A stretch of 29,164 bases of DNA, from IMG/VR virus record IMGVR_UViG_3300002460_000132, positions 1 to 29,164 of that record; one strand, 5' to 3'. A program made the translations under genes and the position numbers. Positions 1 to 6,679 of this stretch are shown here, piece by piece. The notes below the pieces were generated by a model. It had not been told where the DNA came from and ran no database searches. It saw only the letters and a program-made list of their open reading frames with translations. This stretch comes from a virus. Numbering within the stretch: the stretch's first letter is position 1; each line of letters starts with the position of its first letter.

Positions 1-1
1 T

Positions 2-442
2 TGCTCGATTTGTTGGGCAGGTGCAGAGACGATAGCCTATCCGTGGGTGGGAGAGGCTATTCAAGCCACAAGAGAATTTGTGCAGAGTGACGTGAAGAAG
101 ATAGGGGCCAACAATAAGTTTGAGTCGAGATGGTCTCGTAGAATACTAGAAGTGGGTGTCAAGAATTGGGTGTGGGACACGATGCAATGTGCTCACGTTC
201 TCGACTGTCGACCTGGTATCACTTCTGTCAAATTTCAGGGTTTCGTCCGTCTAGGGGTTGAGGACTGGTCGGCAAATATGAAGGCTTATCTTCATGACAC
301 TAGAGAAGATGGAACGAACCGGATTCGAGAGGCAGATTTGAGGTCACTTCTTCTATATTGCGGTCTTGATTCCTTGATTGAGTTTCATATTGCAGTGATT
401 CAGAAGAGAGAGATGGAAAAGGGGTTTCCGTGGCACGACTGA
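2..442 (+). CDS. DnaQ-like 3'-5' exonuclease (Pol I proofreading domain), 5'-truncated
   Basis: The frame is open to the left edge, so the gene starts before the window; the first ATG in view (47) lies inside the domain. The protein carries the second half of a DnaQ/Pol I proofreading fold: an Exo II-like GANNKFESRW, then WDTMQCAHVLD, then an Exo III-type Tyr-x3-Asp (YCGLDSL). The DxE Exo I motif must lie upstream. In ordinary Pol I this domain continues into the polymerase domain. Here it stops at TGA 440-442, and a separate polymerase gene starts one base later. Known role of the family: removal of misincorporated 3' nucleotides during synthesis. Inference: it works in trans with the adjacent polymerase. 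Confidence 0.85.
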   Translation, partial: CSICWAGAETIAYPWVGEAIQATREFVQSDVKKIGANNKFESRWSRRILEVGVKNWVWDTMQCAHVLDCRPGITSVKFQGFVRLGVEDWSANMKAYLHDTREDGTNRIREADLRSLLLYCGLDSLIEFHIAVIQKREMEKGFPWHD

Positions 443-443
443 T

Positions 444-1862
444 ATGATTCAACCCTCTTCAAAAGCCGCCTACAGATTGATGATGGAAGGGTCTGAAGCT
501 CTGACTGACGTTGAAGAGAACGGAATGAGAATTGACGTCGATTATCTCGACAAGGTAATTATTCAGACAGGTGAGAAGATTCGAGAGATGGAGCAGACTC
601 TCAGATCAGACGAGGTATTCACCGTCTGGAGAAAGCAGTTTGGTGAAAAGGCAGATCTTGGAAGTCGACACCAATTGGGAAAGGTGATTTTTGGTTGTCT
701 TGGGGTTGAGAGTAAGAAGAGTACCAAAGGTGGTAAAGATGGCAAAGTAAGCAAACCATCTACTGATATCGAAGCTCTTGAGGATGTTGACTTCCCATTT
801 GTAAGACGATACCTGACTCTCGAGAAATTGAAGAAGGCGAGATCAACGTATCTGGTAGGTTTGAGAAGAGAAGTGGTGGTGGTAGATGGAGTAGGACTGG
901 TTAGGCCTTCTTTAAATTTGCATCTGGCATCTACGTTTCGCTCAAGTGGCTCAGATCCGAATTTACAGAATCAACCGGTCAGGGATAAGAGACAAGCGAA
1001 ACTGATCAGGTCCGCGTTTATACCGAGAAGTTCAGATTACATTCTGGTAGAGGTCGATTATTCCGCCCTTGAATTTCGAGGAGCCGCTTCATTCTGGACG
1101 GATGAAAGAATGATAGCCTATGCAAGCAACCCCGATCTTGACATCCACCGTGATATGGCAATGGAATGTTATCTCTTAGAAAGAGATCAGGTTTCAAAAC
1201 CAGCTAGATCATTTGCCAAGAATCAATTTGTCTTTCCAGTTCTTTATGGGAGTTATTGGGGGAATTGTGCTCCAAATCTTTGGTCTCAGATTGGAAGAGG
1301 TGAATTGAAGAGAGTTGATGGCCTTGATCTCTACGAGCATCTAGCACAGAAAGGAATAGATAGGTTAGGTAGGAAGAAGACCAAGACAGACAGAGGAGAT
1401 GATGGACCGGGAACCTATTTGAATCTCATTCGAGAAGTCGAAGAAGAGTTCAATAAGAAATTCCCAACGTGGAGTGAACAGAAGGATGTCTGGTGGAACC
1501 AATACCTTGAAAGGGGTTGGTTTCCACTTTCGACTGGTTTCGTTGTCTGTGGGGTTTTCTCGTACAATAACCTGATGAACACCCCTATACAGGGGCCATC
1601 ATTTCATTGTCTTCTCTGGTCGTTGATTCAATTGAATAAGTGGCTGAAGAAGTACAAGATGAAGTCGAAGATTATCTGCGAGGTGCACGATTCGTTGATC
1701 CTCGATGTTTTCAAACCAGAACTCCCGGATGTGATTAATCAGACGAAGAAAATAATGACTGAAGACGTTCGAGAAGCGTGGCGATGGATTAAGACGCCAC
1801 TAGGAGTTGAGATTGAAGCTTCGGAAGTGAATTGGTTCCTGAAAAAGCCTCTCGCGATATAG
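444..1862 (+). CDS. family A DNA polymerase, polymerase domain only
   Basis: A 472-residue Pol I-type polymerase without exonuclease domains. In order: an N-terminal thumb-like part (DVEENGMRIDVDYL near residue 25), FRSSGSDPNLQNQP before the palm, motif A DYSALEFR with the catalytic Asp, motif B RSFAKNQFVFPVLYG with the dNTP-binding Arg and Lys, NTPIQG, and motif C VHDSLI with the second catalytic Asp. All key residues are present, so it should be active. It begins one base after the exonuclease stop (TGATATG), which suggests coupled translation. A third piece of classical Pol I, the 5'-3' exonuclease, is encoded at 9217-10086. Likely the phage replicative polymerase. Confidence 0.95.
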   Translation: MIQPSSKAAYRLMMEGSEALTDVEENGMRIDVDYLDKVIIQTGEKIREMEQTLRSDEVFTVWRKQFGEKADLGSRHQLGKVIFGCLGVESKKSTKGGKDGKVSKPSTDIEALEDVDFPFVRRYLTLEKLKKARSTYLVGLRREVVVVDGVGLVRPSLNLHLASTFRSSGSDPNLQNQPVRDKRQAKLIRSAFIPRSSDYILVEVDYSALEFRGAASFWTDERMIAYASNPDLDIHRDMAMECYLLERDQVSKPARSFAKNQFVFPVLYGSYWGNCAPNLWSQIGRGELKRVDGLDLYEHLAQKGIDRLGRKKTKTDRGDDGPGTYLNLIREVEEEFNKKFPTWSEQKDVWWNQYLERGWFPLSTGFVVCGVFSYNNLMNTPIQGPSFHCLLWSLIQLNKWLKKYKMKSKIICEVHDSLILDVFKPELPDVINQTKKIMTEDVREAWRWIKTPLGVEIEASEVNWFLKKPLAI

Positions 1863-1882
1863 ACTTTGTGGCAGGTGTTGTT

Positions 1883-2083
1883 ATGATCCGTTGGCTGAAA
1901 GAGAAGACAAATCTTCCTTTGCCTAGTTTTCACATCTGGCCTATGTGGATGTGGAAAATCCTCTTCAGATACGAGCCGTGGTTTACGGTGTTTCGAAACA
2001 GACCAGGAGTGAGAAGTGACGGAAGGCATTTTCGTTGGGGATTCAAATTTATTATCATTGAATTTGGGAATCGCGGTCCGTAA
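1883..2083 (+). CDS. small aromatic-rich hypothetical protein
   Basis: A 66-residue protein starting at ATG 1883, 20 bases after the polymerase stop. An in-frame TTG at 1832 would extend it over the polymerase end, but ATG is preferred. It is rich in Trp, Phe and Arg (IWPMWMWKILF, then RNRPGVRSDGRHFRWGF). The third-base pattern looks coding, and the tail resembles small phage proteins ending in RWGFKF-type segments. No function recognised and no signal peptide. Its TAA lies inside the first strand of the inverted-repeat element that follows. Confidence 0.5.
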   Translation: MIRWLKEKTNLPLPSFHIWPMWMWKILFRYEPWFTVFRNRPGVRSDGRHFRWGFKFIIIEFGNRGP

Positions 2084-2187
2084 AACAATTGCGTAGTCGG
2101 GCGTATAACGCAAGGTTCTGCCTCGAGTAGCAAAGTACGTGGACGGGTAAGAGAACGCGGCACAGCCTAGACTGTGCGGTTTAACGG
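2078..2187 (+). ncRNA. predicted four-way-junction RNA element
   Basis: The 115 bases between genes hold nested perfect inverted repeats. A closing stem pairs 2078-2086 with 2179-2187 (8 of 9 pairs, one A-A mismatch). It encloses three hairpins: TTGCGT/ACGCAA (2089-2094 with 2108-2113), GTTCT/AGAAC (2115-2119 with 2152-2156) and GCACAG/CTGTGC (2160-2165 with 2172-2177, six-base loop). The topology resembles a cloverleaf, but no T-loop or anticodon loop is recognisable. The promoter-like TATGAT starts at the next base. It could be a structured leader, a processing site or a free RNA. Structure judged by eye only. Confidence 0.4.
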
Positions 2188-2193
2188 TATGAT
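2188..2193 (+). promoter_or_regulatory. promoter -10-like element for a leaderless mRNA
   Basis: TATGAT, followed after exactly five bases by ATG 2199, with no ribosome binding site. A start about seven bases past the hexamer falls on the ATG itself. The same hexamer-to-ATG spacing is seen at 20054-20059. No TTGACA-like -35 at 16-18 bases. Confidence 0.35.
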
Positions 2194-2198
2194 ACACA

Positions 2199-2393
2199 AT
2201 GGGTAGAGTAACCGAGATAAGCGTTTCTATGGGTAGGACGGTGAATGTAGGAGAATACGAATTCTTCAATGTCAAAGTAGACATGACAACGACAGTCGAT
2301 GACGACGAAAATTCAGAAGAAGTCTACGAGGAGTTGAGAGCAAACATCTACAAGAAGTTGCAAGAGCAGGTAGTGAGGATACTCCCAGATTGA
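2199..2393 (+). CDS. small conserved phage-type hypothetical protein
   Basis: A 64-residue protein opening GRVTEISVSMGRTVNVGEYE and ending in an acidic, probably helical half (EEVYEELRANIYKKL). This layout of a short beta-rich start reading 'VSMGRTVN..EYE' and a helical end is common in small phage ORFs of unknown function. There is no Shine-Dalgarno sequence before ATG 2199; the upstream bases are the promoter-like TATGAT and a structured element. Its stop TGA is one base from the methyltransferase ATG (TGATATG). Function unknown. Confidence 0.75.
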   Translation: MGRVTEISVSMGRTVNVGEYEFFNVKVDMTTTVDDDENSEEVYEELRANIYKKLQEQVVRILPD

Positions 2394-2394
2394 T

Positions 2395-3150
2395 ATGAAA
2401 GTCAAATATCCTAGAGGTGAGCTTTGGTTAGGAGATTGTTTTGATCTCTTAAAAGAAGTCCCTGATAAGTCGATTGGAATGGTCTTTTGTGATTTACCTT
2501 ATGGGAAGACCAATGCAGATTGGGATAAGGTTTTACCTTTTGAGCCTCTTTGGGAGAATTTTGAAAGGGTCTGTCGAGAGAAAGCGGCGATTATTTTTAC
2601 GGCGACTCAACCATTCACATCTCAGGTTGTGATGTCGAAGAAGGAGTGGTTCAGGCATGAGTGGGTATGGGATAAAGTCAGGCCGACGGGTTTTCAAAAT
2701 GTGGCTTATAAGCCCATGGTTCAACACGAAAGTATTCTAGTGTTTGGTTCTGAAACTGTGTCTTATTCACCCATTAAGGGGAAGAGAAATAAAGGTAGAG
2801 TGAAACAGAAAACGAGAGCAGTTTCAAAACACCTTTCGACTCAATGTCAACCTAAGGATGGAGGAGAGGTGACCTTTGATACCTTTCCTAATACAATTCT
2901 ATCTTTTACGTCTGTGATGGGGCCCAAGCTAGTCCATCAAAATCAGAAACCCACGGCTCTTCTCGCCTACCTGATAGAAACCTATACGCAGAAAGATGAA
3001 ACAATTCTGGATCCGACGTGCGGAAGTGGGACAACGGCCGCGGCAGCAATTCATACCAACAGGAGATTTCTTTGTATCGAGAAGGGACTTGAAGAGTTTG
3101 AAGTCGCAAAAAACAGAATAGAGAATGAATCAGGTGGTTTTGACTTTTAA
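2395..3150 (+). CDS. N6-adenine (or N4-cytosine) DNA methyltransferase, beta-class
   Basis: A 251-residue SAM-dependent DNA methyltransferase of the N6_N4_Mtase type. The catalytic motif IV comes first (FCDLPYGKTNADWD, about residues 31-44; DLPYG in place of DPPY). The SAM-binding motif I comes last (LDPTCGSGTTAAAA, near residue 204), after the helical QKPTALLAYLIETYT. This order defines the beta class. No restriction nuclease gene adjoins it, so it is probably an orphan enzyme for protecting phage DNA or marking it. DPPY-like motifs suit adenine. Its stop overlaps the next start by one base (TAATG). Confidence 0.9.
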   Translation: MKVKYPRGELWLGDCFDLLKEVPDKSIGMVFCDLPYGKTNADWDKVLPFEPLWENFERVCREKAAIIFTATQPFTSQVVMSKKEWFRHEWVWDKVRPTGFQNVAYKPMVQHESILVFGSETVSYSPIKGKRNKGRVKQKTRAVSKHLSTQCQPKDGGEVTFDTFPNTILSFTSVMGPKLVHQNQKPTALLAYLIETYTQKDETILDPTCGSGTTAAAAIHTNRRFLCIEKGLEEFEVAKNRIENESGGFDF

Positions 3151-4193
3151 TGAGAGCCGGACCAATTCCTCACTGGGTTTGTGGTTGCGGGGCCAGAAAC
3201 AGTTTTGAGTTTGAAAACTGTCCAAAATGTGACTCAAAGAACGACAGGAAAACAAGAATGAATGAAGACTCGAAAGCAGTGGAACTTTACCGTAGATACC
3301 GACCGACGAAATTCTCAGAAGTGGTTGGACAGAAAGAAGCTGTCCAGACCCTTATGGATATGGGGAAGAGAGGAGTGATCCCTCATTCTGTTTTGTTCAC
3401 CGGACCGTCGGGATGTGGCAAGACGACACTCGCCAGAATTCTTCGCACGAAACTGAAGTGCTCCGATTATGATTTCACAGAAGTGAATGCTGCGGATTTC
3501 AGAGGAATTGATTCGATTCGAGACATTCGAGAACATATGGGGGCGGCTCCTATGTCAGGTGAATGTCGAGTCTGGCTAATTGATGAAATCCATCAACAGA
3601 CAGGGGCTGCCCAGGACTCTTTTCTGAAGATGCTTGAGGACACACCAAGCCACGTCTACTTTCTTCTAGCGACAACTGACCCCCACAAACTCAAGAAGAC
3701 GATCATCACTCGGTGTACGGAAATTCGTTGCAAGCCTATCTCTGAGACAGATTTGATAGGTCTGGTGAAGAGAGTTTCAGAAGCAGAGGGCAAAACTCTC
3801 GAAGAGAAGGTGATGAAGAGGATCGTCCAAGTTTCAGAGGGAAGTGCTAGAAAGTGTCTGGTGGTGCTTCACGCCGTCATTGGGTTAGCGACTCTTGAAG
3901 AACAGATGAAGGCGATTGAGAGTTGTGACATCGAGGGGCAGGCATTTGAATTGGCAAGAATTCTGATGAACGAGAAGGCGAGGTGGGGTGATGTGAAGGA
4001 GATTTTGAATCTTCTCCAAGAAGAGGACGCTGAAGGGTTGAGAAGAATGATTCTTGGTTATTGCAAGTCAGTTCTTCTGAAATCAGGAAATGCGAGAGCA
4101 GCGATGATAATTGAGGAGTTTCGTGAGCCTCTTTTCACTATCGGGATGCCTGGATTGGTGGCGTCGTGTTTCAATATAACCAATCCAGCGTGA
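3150..4193 (+). CDS. sliding-clamp loader ATPase (DnaX/RFC-like) with N-terminal zinc finger
   Basis: A 347-residue AAA+ clamp loader. A zinc-finger-like start (WVCGCG...CPKC, residues 9-27) precedes the conserved ELYRRYRPTKFSEVVGQ, Walker A GPSGCGKT (about 85-92), Walker B VWLIDEIH, sensor 1 LLATTDP, and a TRC arginine-finger segment. A helical lid and collar follow. Known family role: ATP-driven loading of the clamp at primer ends. An internal ATG at 3258 has a better ribosome binding site (AGGAAAACAAGA) and would give a form lacking the finger. The finger reads well in frame, so 3150 is kept. No separate clamp gene is seen here. Confidence 0.9.
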   Translation: MRAGPIPHWVCGCGARNSFEFENCPKCDSKNDRKTRMNEDSKAVELYRRYRPTKFSEVVGQKEAVQTLMDMGKRGVIPHSVLFTGPSGCGKTTLARILRTKLKCSDYDFTEVNAADFRGIDSIRDIREHMGAAPMSGECRVWLIDEIHQQTGAAQDSFLKMLEDTPSHVYFLLATTDPHKLKKTIITRCTEIRCKPISETDLIGLVKRVSEAEGKTLEEKVMKRIVQVSEGSARKCLVVLHAVIGLATLEEQMKAIESCDIEGQAFELARILMNEKARWGDVKEILNLLQEEDAEGLRRMILGYCKSVLLKSGNARAAMIIEEFREPLFTIGMPGLVASCFNITNPA

Positions 4194-4196
4194 TTC

Positions 4197-4208
4197 GTAT
4201 AATAAGAG
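4197..4208 (+). promoter_or_regulatory. phage promoter-like motif CGTATAATAAGA
   Basis: A perfect TATAAT (4198-4203) lies five bases after the clamp loader stop and 17 bases before ATG 4221. It is part of the recurring CGTATAATAGAG-like motif (also 17203, 20053, 29112). No consensus -35. Confidence 0.5.
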
Positions 4209-4220
4209 CAGGGGAAACAG

Positions 4221-4847
4221 ATGGCCCTGCCAGGCTACGGATACAAATGGACCTGCCCACGATGCAAATCAATTCATTGGTATAAGCCAATGAAGGGTTG
4301 TCAAAGGTGTGGGTTCTATCTACTCGAGAAGGTACCGGAGATGGAAACACAGACGAAAGACGCAGAATTGAGACTTGAGATTGATCGTCTCAGGCTTGAT
4401 GAAGAGCTGGTCGGGCAGGCTGTTCAAATCTACACCTGGTCGAAAAAAGTGGCAGATGCTCAACTTGAATATGATGAGGCGAAGGCAGCTCTCGATCTCG
4501 CTGACGCAGAACTTGACAGAGCAATTCGTGACACTCCTGATCAATACGGAATTGCGAAATTGACGAATGAAGTAGTCAATCAGACCATTCTCCTTCAACC
4601 TGATCATCAGGTCTCTCAGAAGGTGGTGAACAGGTGCAAACATCGTCTTGGGATGGCACAGGCAGCGGTGAATGGGTTGGAACACCGTAAGAGAGCATTG
4701 ACTCTTTTGGTCGACCTTTTCACCAAAGAGTATTATTCTGAACCAAGCAGACGCAAAGAATTGTCAGAAGAGGAAAAAGAAGCTATTCGGTCTAGAGGTA
4801 GGAGGAGAATTGAACGAGAGGAAATGTCTTCGGAGGATGCAGAGTGA
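4221..4847 (+). CDS. zinc-finger plus coiled-coil hypothetical protein
   Basis: A 208-residue protein. The first 35 residues hold a CxxC...CxxC zinc knuckle (WTCPRCKSIHWYK then GCQRCGF). After that comes a long charged helical region (about residues 45-175; EAKAALDLADAELDRAI, HRKRALTLLVDLF), probably coiled coil, and a basic/acidic tail. The zinc knuckle is loosely like that at the start of the clamp loader gene before it. Ribosome binding site AGGGG seven bases upstream of the ATG. Function unknown; nucleic-acid or protein scaffolding is a guess from architecture. Confidence 0.75.
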   Translation: MALPGYGYKWTCPRCKSIHWYKPMKGCQRCGFYLLEKVPEMETQTKDAELRLEIDRLRLDEELVGQAVQIYTWSKKVADAQLEYDEAKAALDLADAELDRAIRDTPDQYGIAKLTNEVVNQTILLQPDHQVSQKVVNRCKHRLGMAQAAVNGLEHRKRALTLLVDLFTKEYYSEPSRRKELSEEEKEAIRSRGRRRIEREEMSSEDAE

Positions 4848-5026
4848 GCATCTTTGATTGGATATTCAACGCGATCTTCCTTCTGGGGATAGTGTTCGTT
4901 CTGATTCCTCTAGTGGTTTTCATGGTGGTGAGAGTAGCGACTTTCACGTACCTTCAGGCTCGACACAGGTTTACGAAAGATTTCAACCAGAAAGAAAGGA
5001 ACGACACAAATGGGACGCGAAGATAG
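4844..5026 (+). CDS. small single-span membrane protein
   Basis: A 60-residue protein starting at GTG 4844, whose start overlaps the previous stop (GTGA). Residues about 8-33 are a continuous hydrophobic segment (IFLLGIVFVLIPLVVFMVV), followed by a basic tail (RHRFTKDFNQKERND), so the C-terminus should be cytoplasmic. The next gene starts 17 bases before its end in another frame. Function unknown. Confidence 0.65.
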   Translation: MSIFDWIFNAIFLLGIVFVLIPLVVFMVVRVATFTYLQARHRFTKDFNQKERNDTNGTRR

Positions 5027-6173
5027 AAAAGAACGAGTGAGTTTGGCACGGCGGAGAGCGGAGAATCATGCGGCAGGGTTCTCGACGTCGATGCTGAAGA
5101 TGCCTGACGGACTTCGATTCTATGAATTGAAAGAAGGCACACATATGATTGATGTGGTGCCTTACGTCATCACTAAAGGGAAGGATGAAAGAGGAGGCAA
5201 TCCGAATGCAGAACGAGGGCAGACTTATTTCGAGAGAACCTTCTGGACCTACCGGAACATCGGTCCTGAACAGAAGACCTACGTCTGTCCGTCGAAGACT
5301 TTCGGAGCTAGGGACTTCATTCAGGAATGGCGGATGGATGAGGTGAAACGCCCAGCCCTCGGCGATTCCGCAGCAGAGAAGACTCGCCAGGACATGATCA
5401 AAGCCCTGACTCCGAAAGAGCGGCAGCTCTTTCTCTTCTATGAGCCTGATCACCCTGAGAAAGGACTTCAACTCTTCGAATTCTCATACCACAAATTCGG
5501 GAAGCTGCTCGACGAGAGAATTCAGAAGTCTCCAGAGTCGTTGGGATGGGATTTGTTCTACTTCCCGGATGAAGCAGGAATGACTCTCCAGTTGATGGTC
5601 AAGGAAGACAAACCATACGGACTTGATGTCTTCTCGATCGACTTCCTCCCTCGTCGAAAACCCCTTCCGCAGGAAATCATCAATCACAAGGTTGATCTCG
5701 ATGATATGCTGATTGAGGTCCCTTACGAGAAACTGAAGTCCCTGTTTCTCGGAACTTCGGACGTTGAGAAGACTGAACACAAGACCCAGACAGAGGAGAA
5801 GAAGACTGAAGAAGCCCCTTTTGATCGACCTGCAAGAGAAGAGCCGAAGAAAGAAGAACCCAAGACAGAGCCTGAGAAGAAGAAAGAACCGAAGGCGTCT
5901 GATTTCGGACTGAAGGTTCGAGACGAGGTAACTTACAAGGGAAAGAAATGCACTATTGTCAAGATCTCTCCGGATGAGACTTCATTGACGTTGATGGATG
6001 AGAACGACGACATCGTCAAGGCTGTCAGTCCAGAAGAGGTGGCTTTGGAGAAGAAGTCTGAGAAGAAGAAAGAGGAACCGAAGGCTGAGAAAAAGACGGA
6101 AGCTCCCAAATCTGCTCCTAAAGATGAAGATGATTCGAAAGATCAGGAATGGGATAAGGATTGGGACGAATAA
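5010..6173 (+). CDS. phage single-stranded DNA-binding protein (gp32-like), probable
   Basis: A 387-residue protein. The N-terminal core reads like phage SSBs (MLKMPDGLRFYELKEGTHMI, DVVPYVIT, a lone YVCPSKTFG). Then comes a Lys/Glu-rich linker (about 250-295), a small beta domain (FGLKVRDEVTYKGKKCTIV, about 297-345), and a second linker ending in the very acidic DQEWDKDWDE. An OB-like core with an acidic tip is the hallmark of SSBs, where the tip recruits partners. A small SH3/KOW-like domain inside the tail is unusual. It sits between the clamp loader and RecA genes, as expected. The family call rests on pattern, not search. Confidence 0.6.
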   Translation: MGREDRKERVSLARRRAENHAAGFSTSMLKMPDGLRFYELKEGTHMIDVVPYVITKGKDERGGNPNAERGQTYFERTFWTYRNIGPEQKTYVCPSKTFGARDFIQEWRMDEVKRPALGDSAAEKTRQDMIKALTPKERQLFLFYEPDHPEKGLQLFEFSYHKFGKLLDERIQKSPESLGWDLFYFPDEAGMTLQLMVKEDKPYGLDVFSIDFLPRRKPLPQEIINHKVDLDDMLIEVPYEKLKSLFLGTSDVEKTEHKTQTEEKKTEEAPFDRPAREEPKKEEPKTEPEKKKEPKASDFGLKVRDEVTYKGKKCTIVKISPDETSLTLMDENDDIVKAVSPEEVALEKKSEKKKEEPKAEKKTEAPKSAPKDEDDSKDQEWDKDWDE

Positions 6174-6370
6174 AAGAAATGATAAAGACTGGGAGAGGTG
6201 AGGTTGAGGGAATCCAGAATCCTCGGTATGCTGGATCAAAAAAACCGATGAGGGACCAAAAAGAACCTGCTAGGTGAGGAAAGAAATCTCCGGGCCTCAG
6301 TGATCTACGGATGTGTGTCCCACTGAGGATGTAGTCTGCAGTTCTTCTCTCAGTCTTTTCTGATGACAGA
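6174..6370 (+). other. 197-base structured intergenic region
   Basis: Holds several inverted repeats: ATCCAG/CTGGAT, CCTCGGT with ACCGATGAGG, and the perfect CCTCAGTG/CACTGAGG described separately. A 32-codon ORF (6179-6277) is possible but has no good ribosome binding site. No clear -35/-10 pair and no T-run terminator on the + strand. ATG 6371 also lacks a convincing Shine-Dalgarno sequence. Confidence 0.5.
6295..6332 (+). promoter_or_regulatory. hairpin with CsrA-like binding motifs
   Basis: A perfect 8-bp stem CCTCAGTG (6295-6302) with CACTGAGG (6321-6328) presents an 18-base loop containing CTACGGATGT. A second GGATGT spans 6327-6332. The published CsrA selection consensus is RUACARGGAUGU with GGA in a hairpin loop, and this phage encodes CsrA 1.5 kb downstream. 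Inference only: GGATGT also occurs about a dozen times elsewhere in the window. Confidence 0.3.
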
Positions 6371-6679
6371 ATGACTCCATTCGAAGCCGAACTCGAAAGT
6401 TCTCTAACCAACGAAGAATTGTTGGTTGAACTTTTGAAATGGGTGGTTGAGAAGAATCGAATAGGAGCGATGGGAGTAACTACACCCAAAGGAGTAGACT
6501 TCCCTGATGAGTTGATTGATTCTATTGTTGAAAACGATGAGATGATCAAATGTATCATCGGAGAACTCAAAGGTAGGTTTCTAACAGATCGAGTTCGAGA
6601 TTTTCTCAACGACATTGAAAAGACGATAGACGATTACGCAATCTTGGGATGGGATGTTGGAGCTGATGAAGATGACTGA
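6371..6679 (+). CDS. acidic hypothetical protein upstream of recombinase
   Basis: A 102-residue acidic, mostly helical protein (LTNEELLVELLKWVVEKNR; DEMIKCIIGELKGRF; ending DVGADEDD). No recognised domain. It follows the structured intergenic region, and its end overlaps the RecA start by eight bases, so the two are probably translationally coupled. A role as a recombinase mediator or anti-SSB partner would fit the position but nothing in the sequence proves it. Confidence 0.7.
   Translation: MTPFEAELESSLTNEELLVELLKWVVEKNRIGAMGVTTPKGVDFPDELIDSIVENDEMIKCIIGELKGRFLTDRVRDFLNDIEKTIDDYAILGWDVGADEDD

Noticed and set aside
1561-1580. Promoter motif TCGTACAATAAC inside the polymerase gene
   Set aside because: It encodes the conserved SYNNLMN segment of the polymerase, lies far from any start, and is explained by coding.
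1739-2284. Long minus-strand ORF of 181 codons (and others such as 4983-5471 and 10009-10542)
   Set aside because: They lie antisense to clear + strand genes, have Ser/Pro/Leu-rich products and no ribosome binding sites. They are shadows.
2395-3150. Restriction-modification system
   Set aside because: Only the methyltransferase is present; neighbours on both sides are not nucleases, so an orphan phage enzyme is the simpler reading.
6179-6277. 32-codon ORF after the SSB gene
   Set aside because: It has no good ribosome binding site and lies in inverted-repeat sequence; not convincing as a gene.
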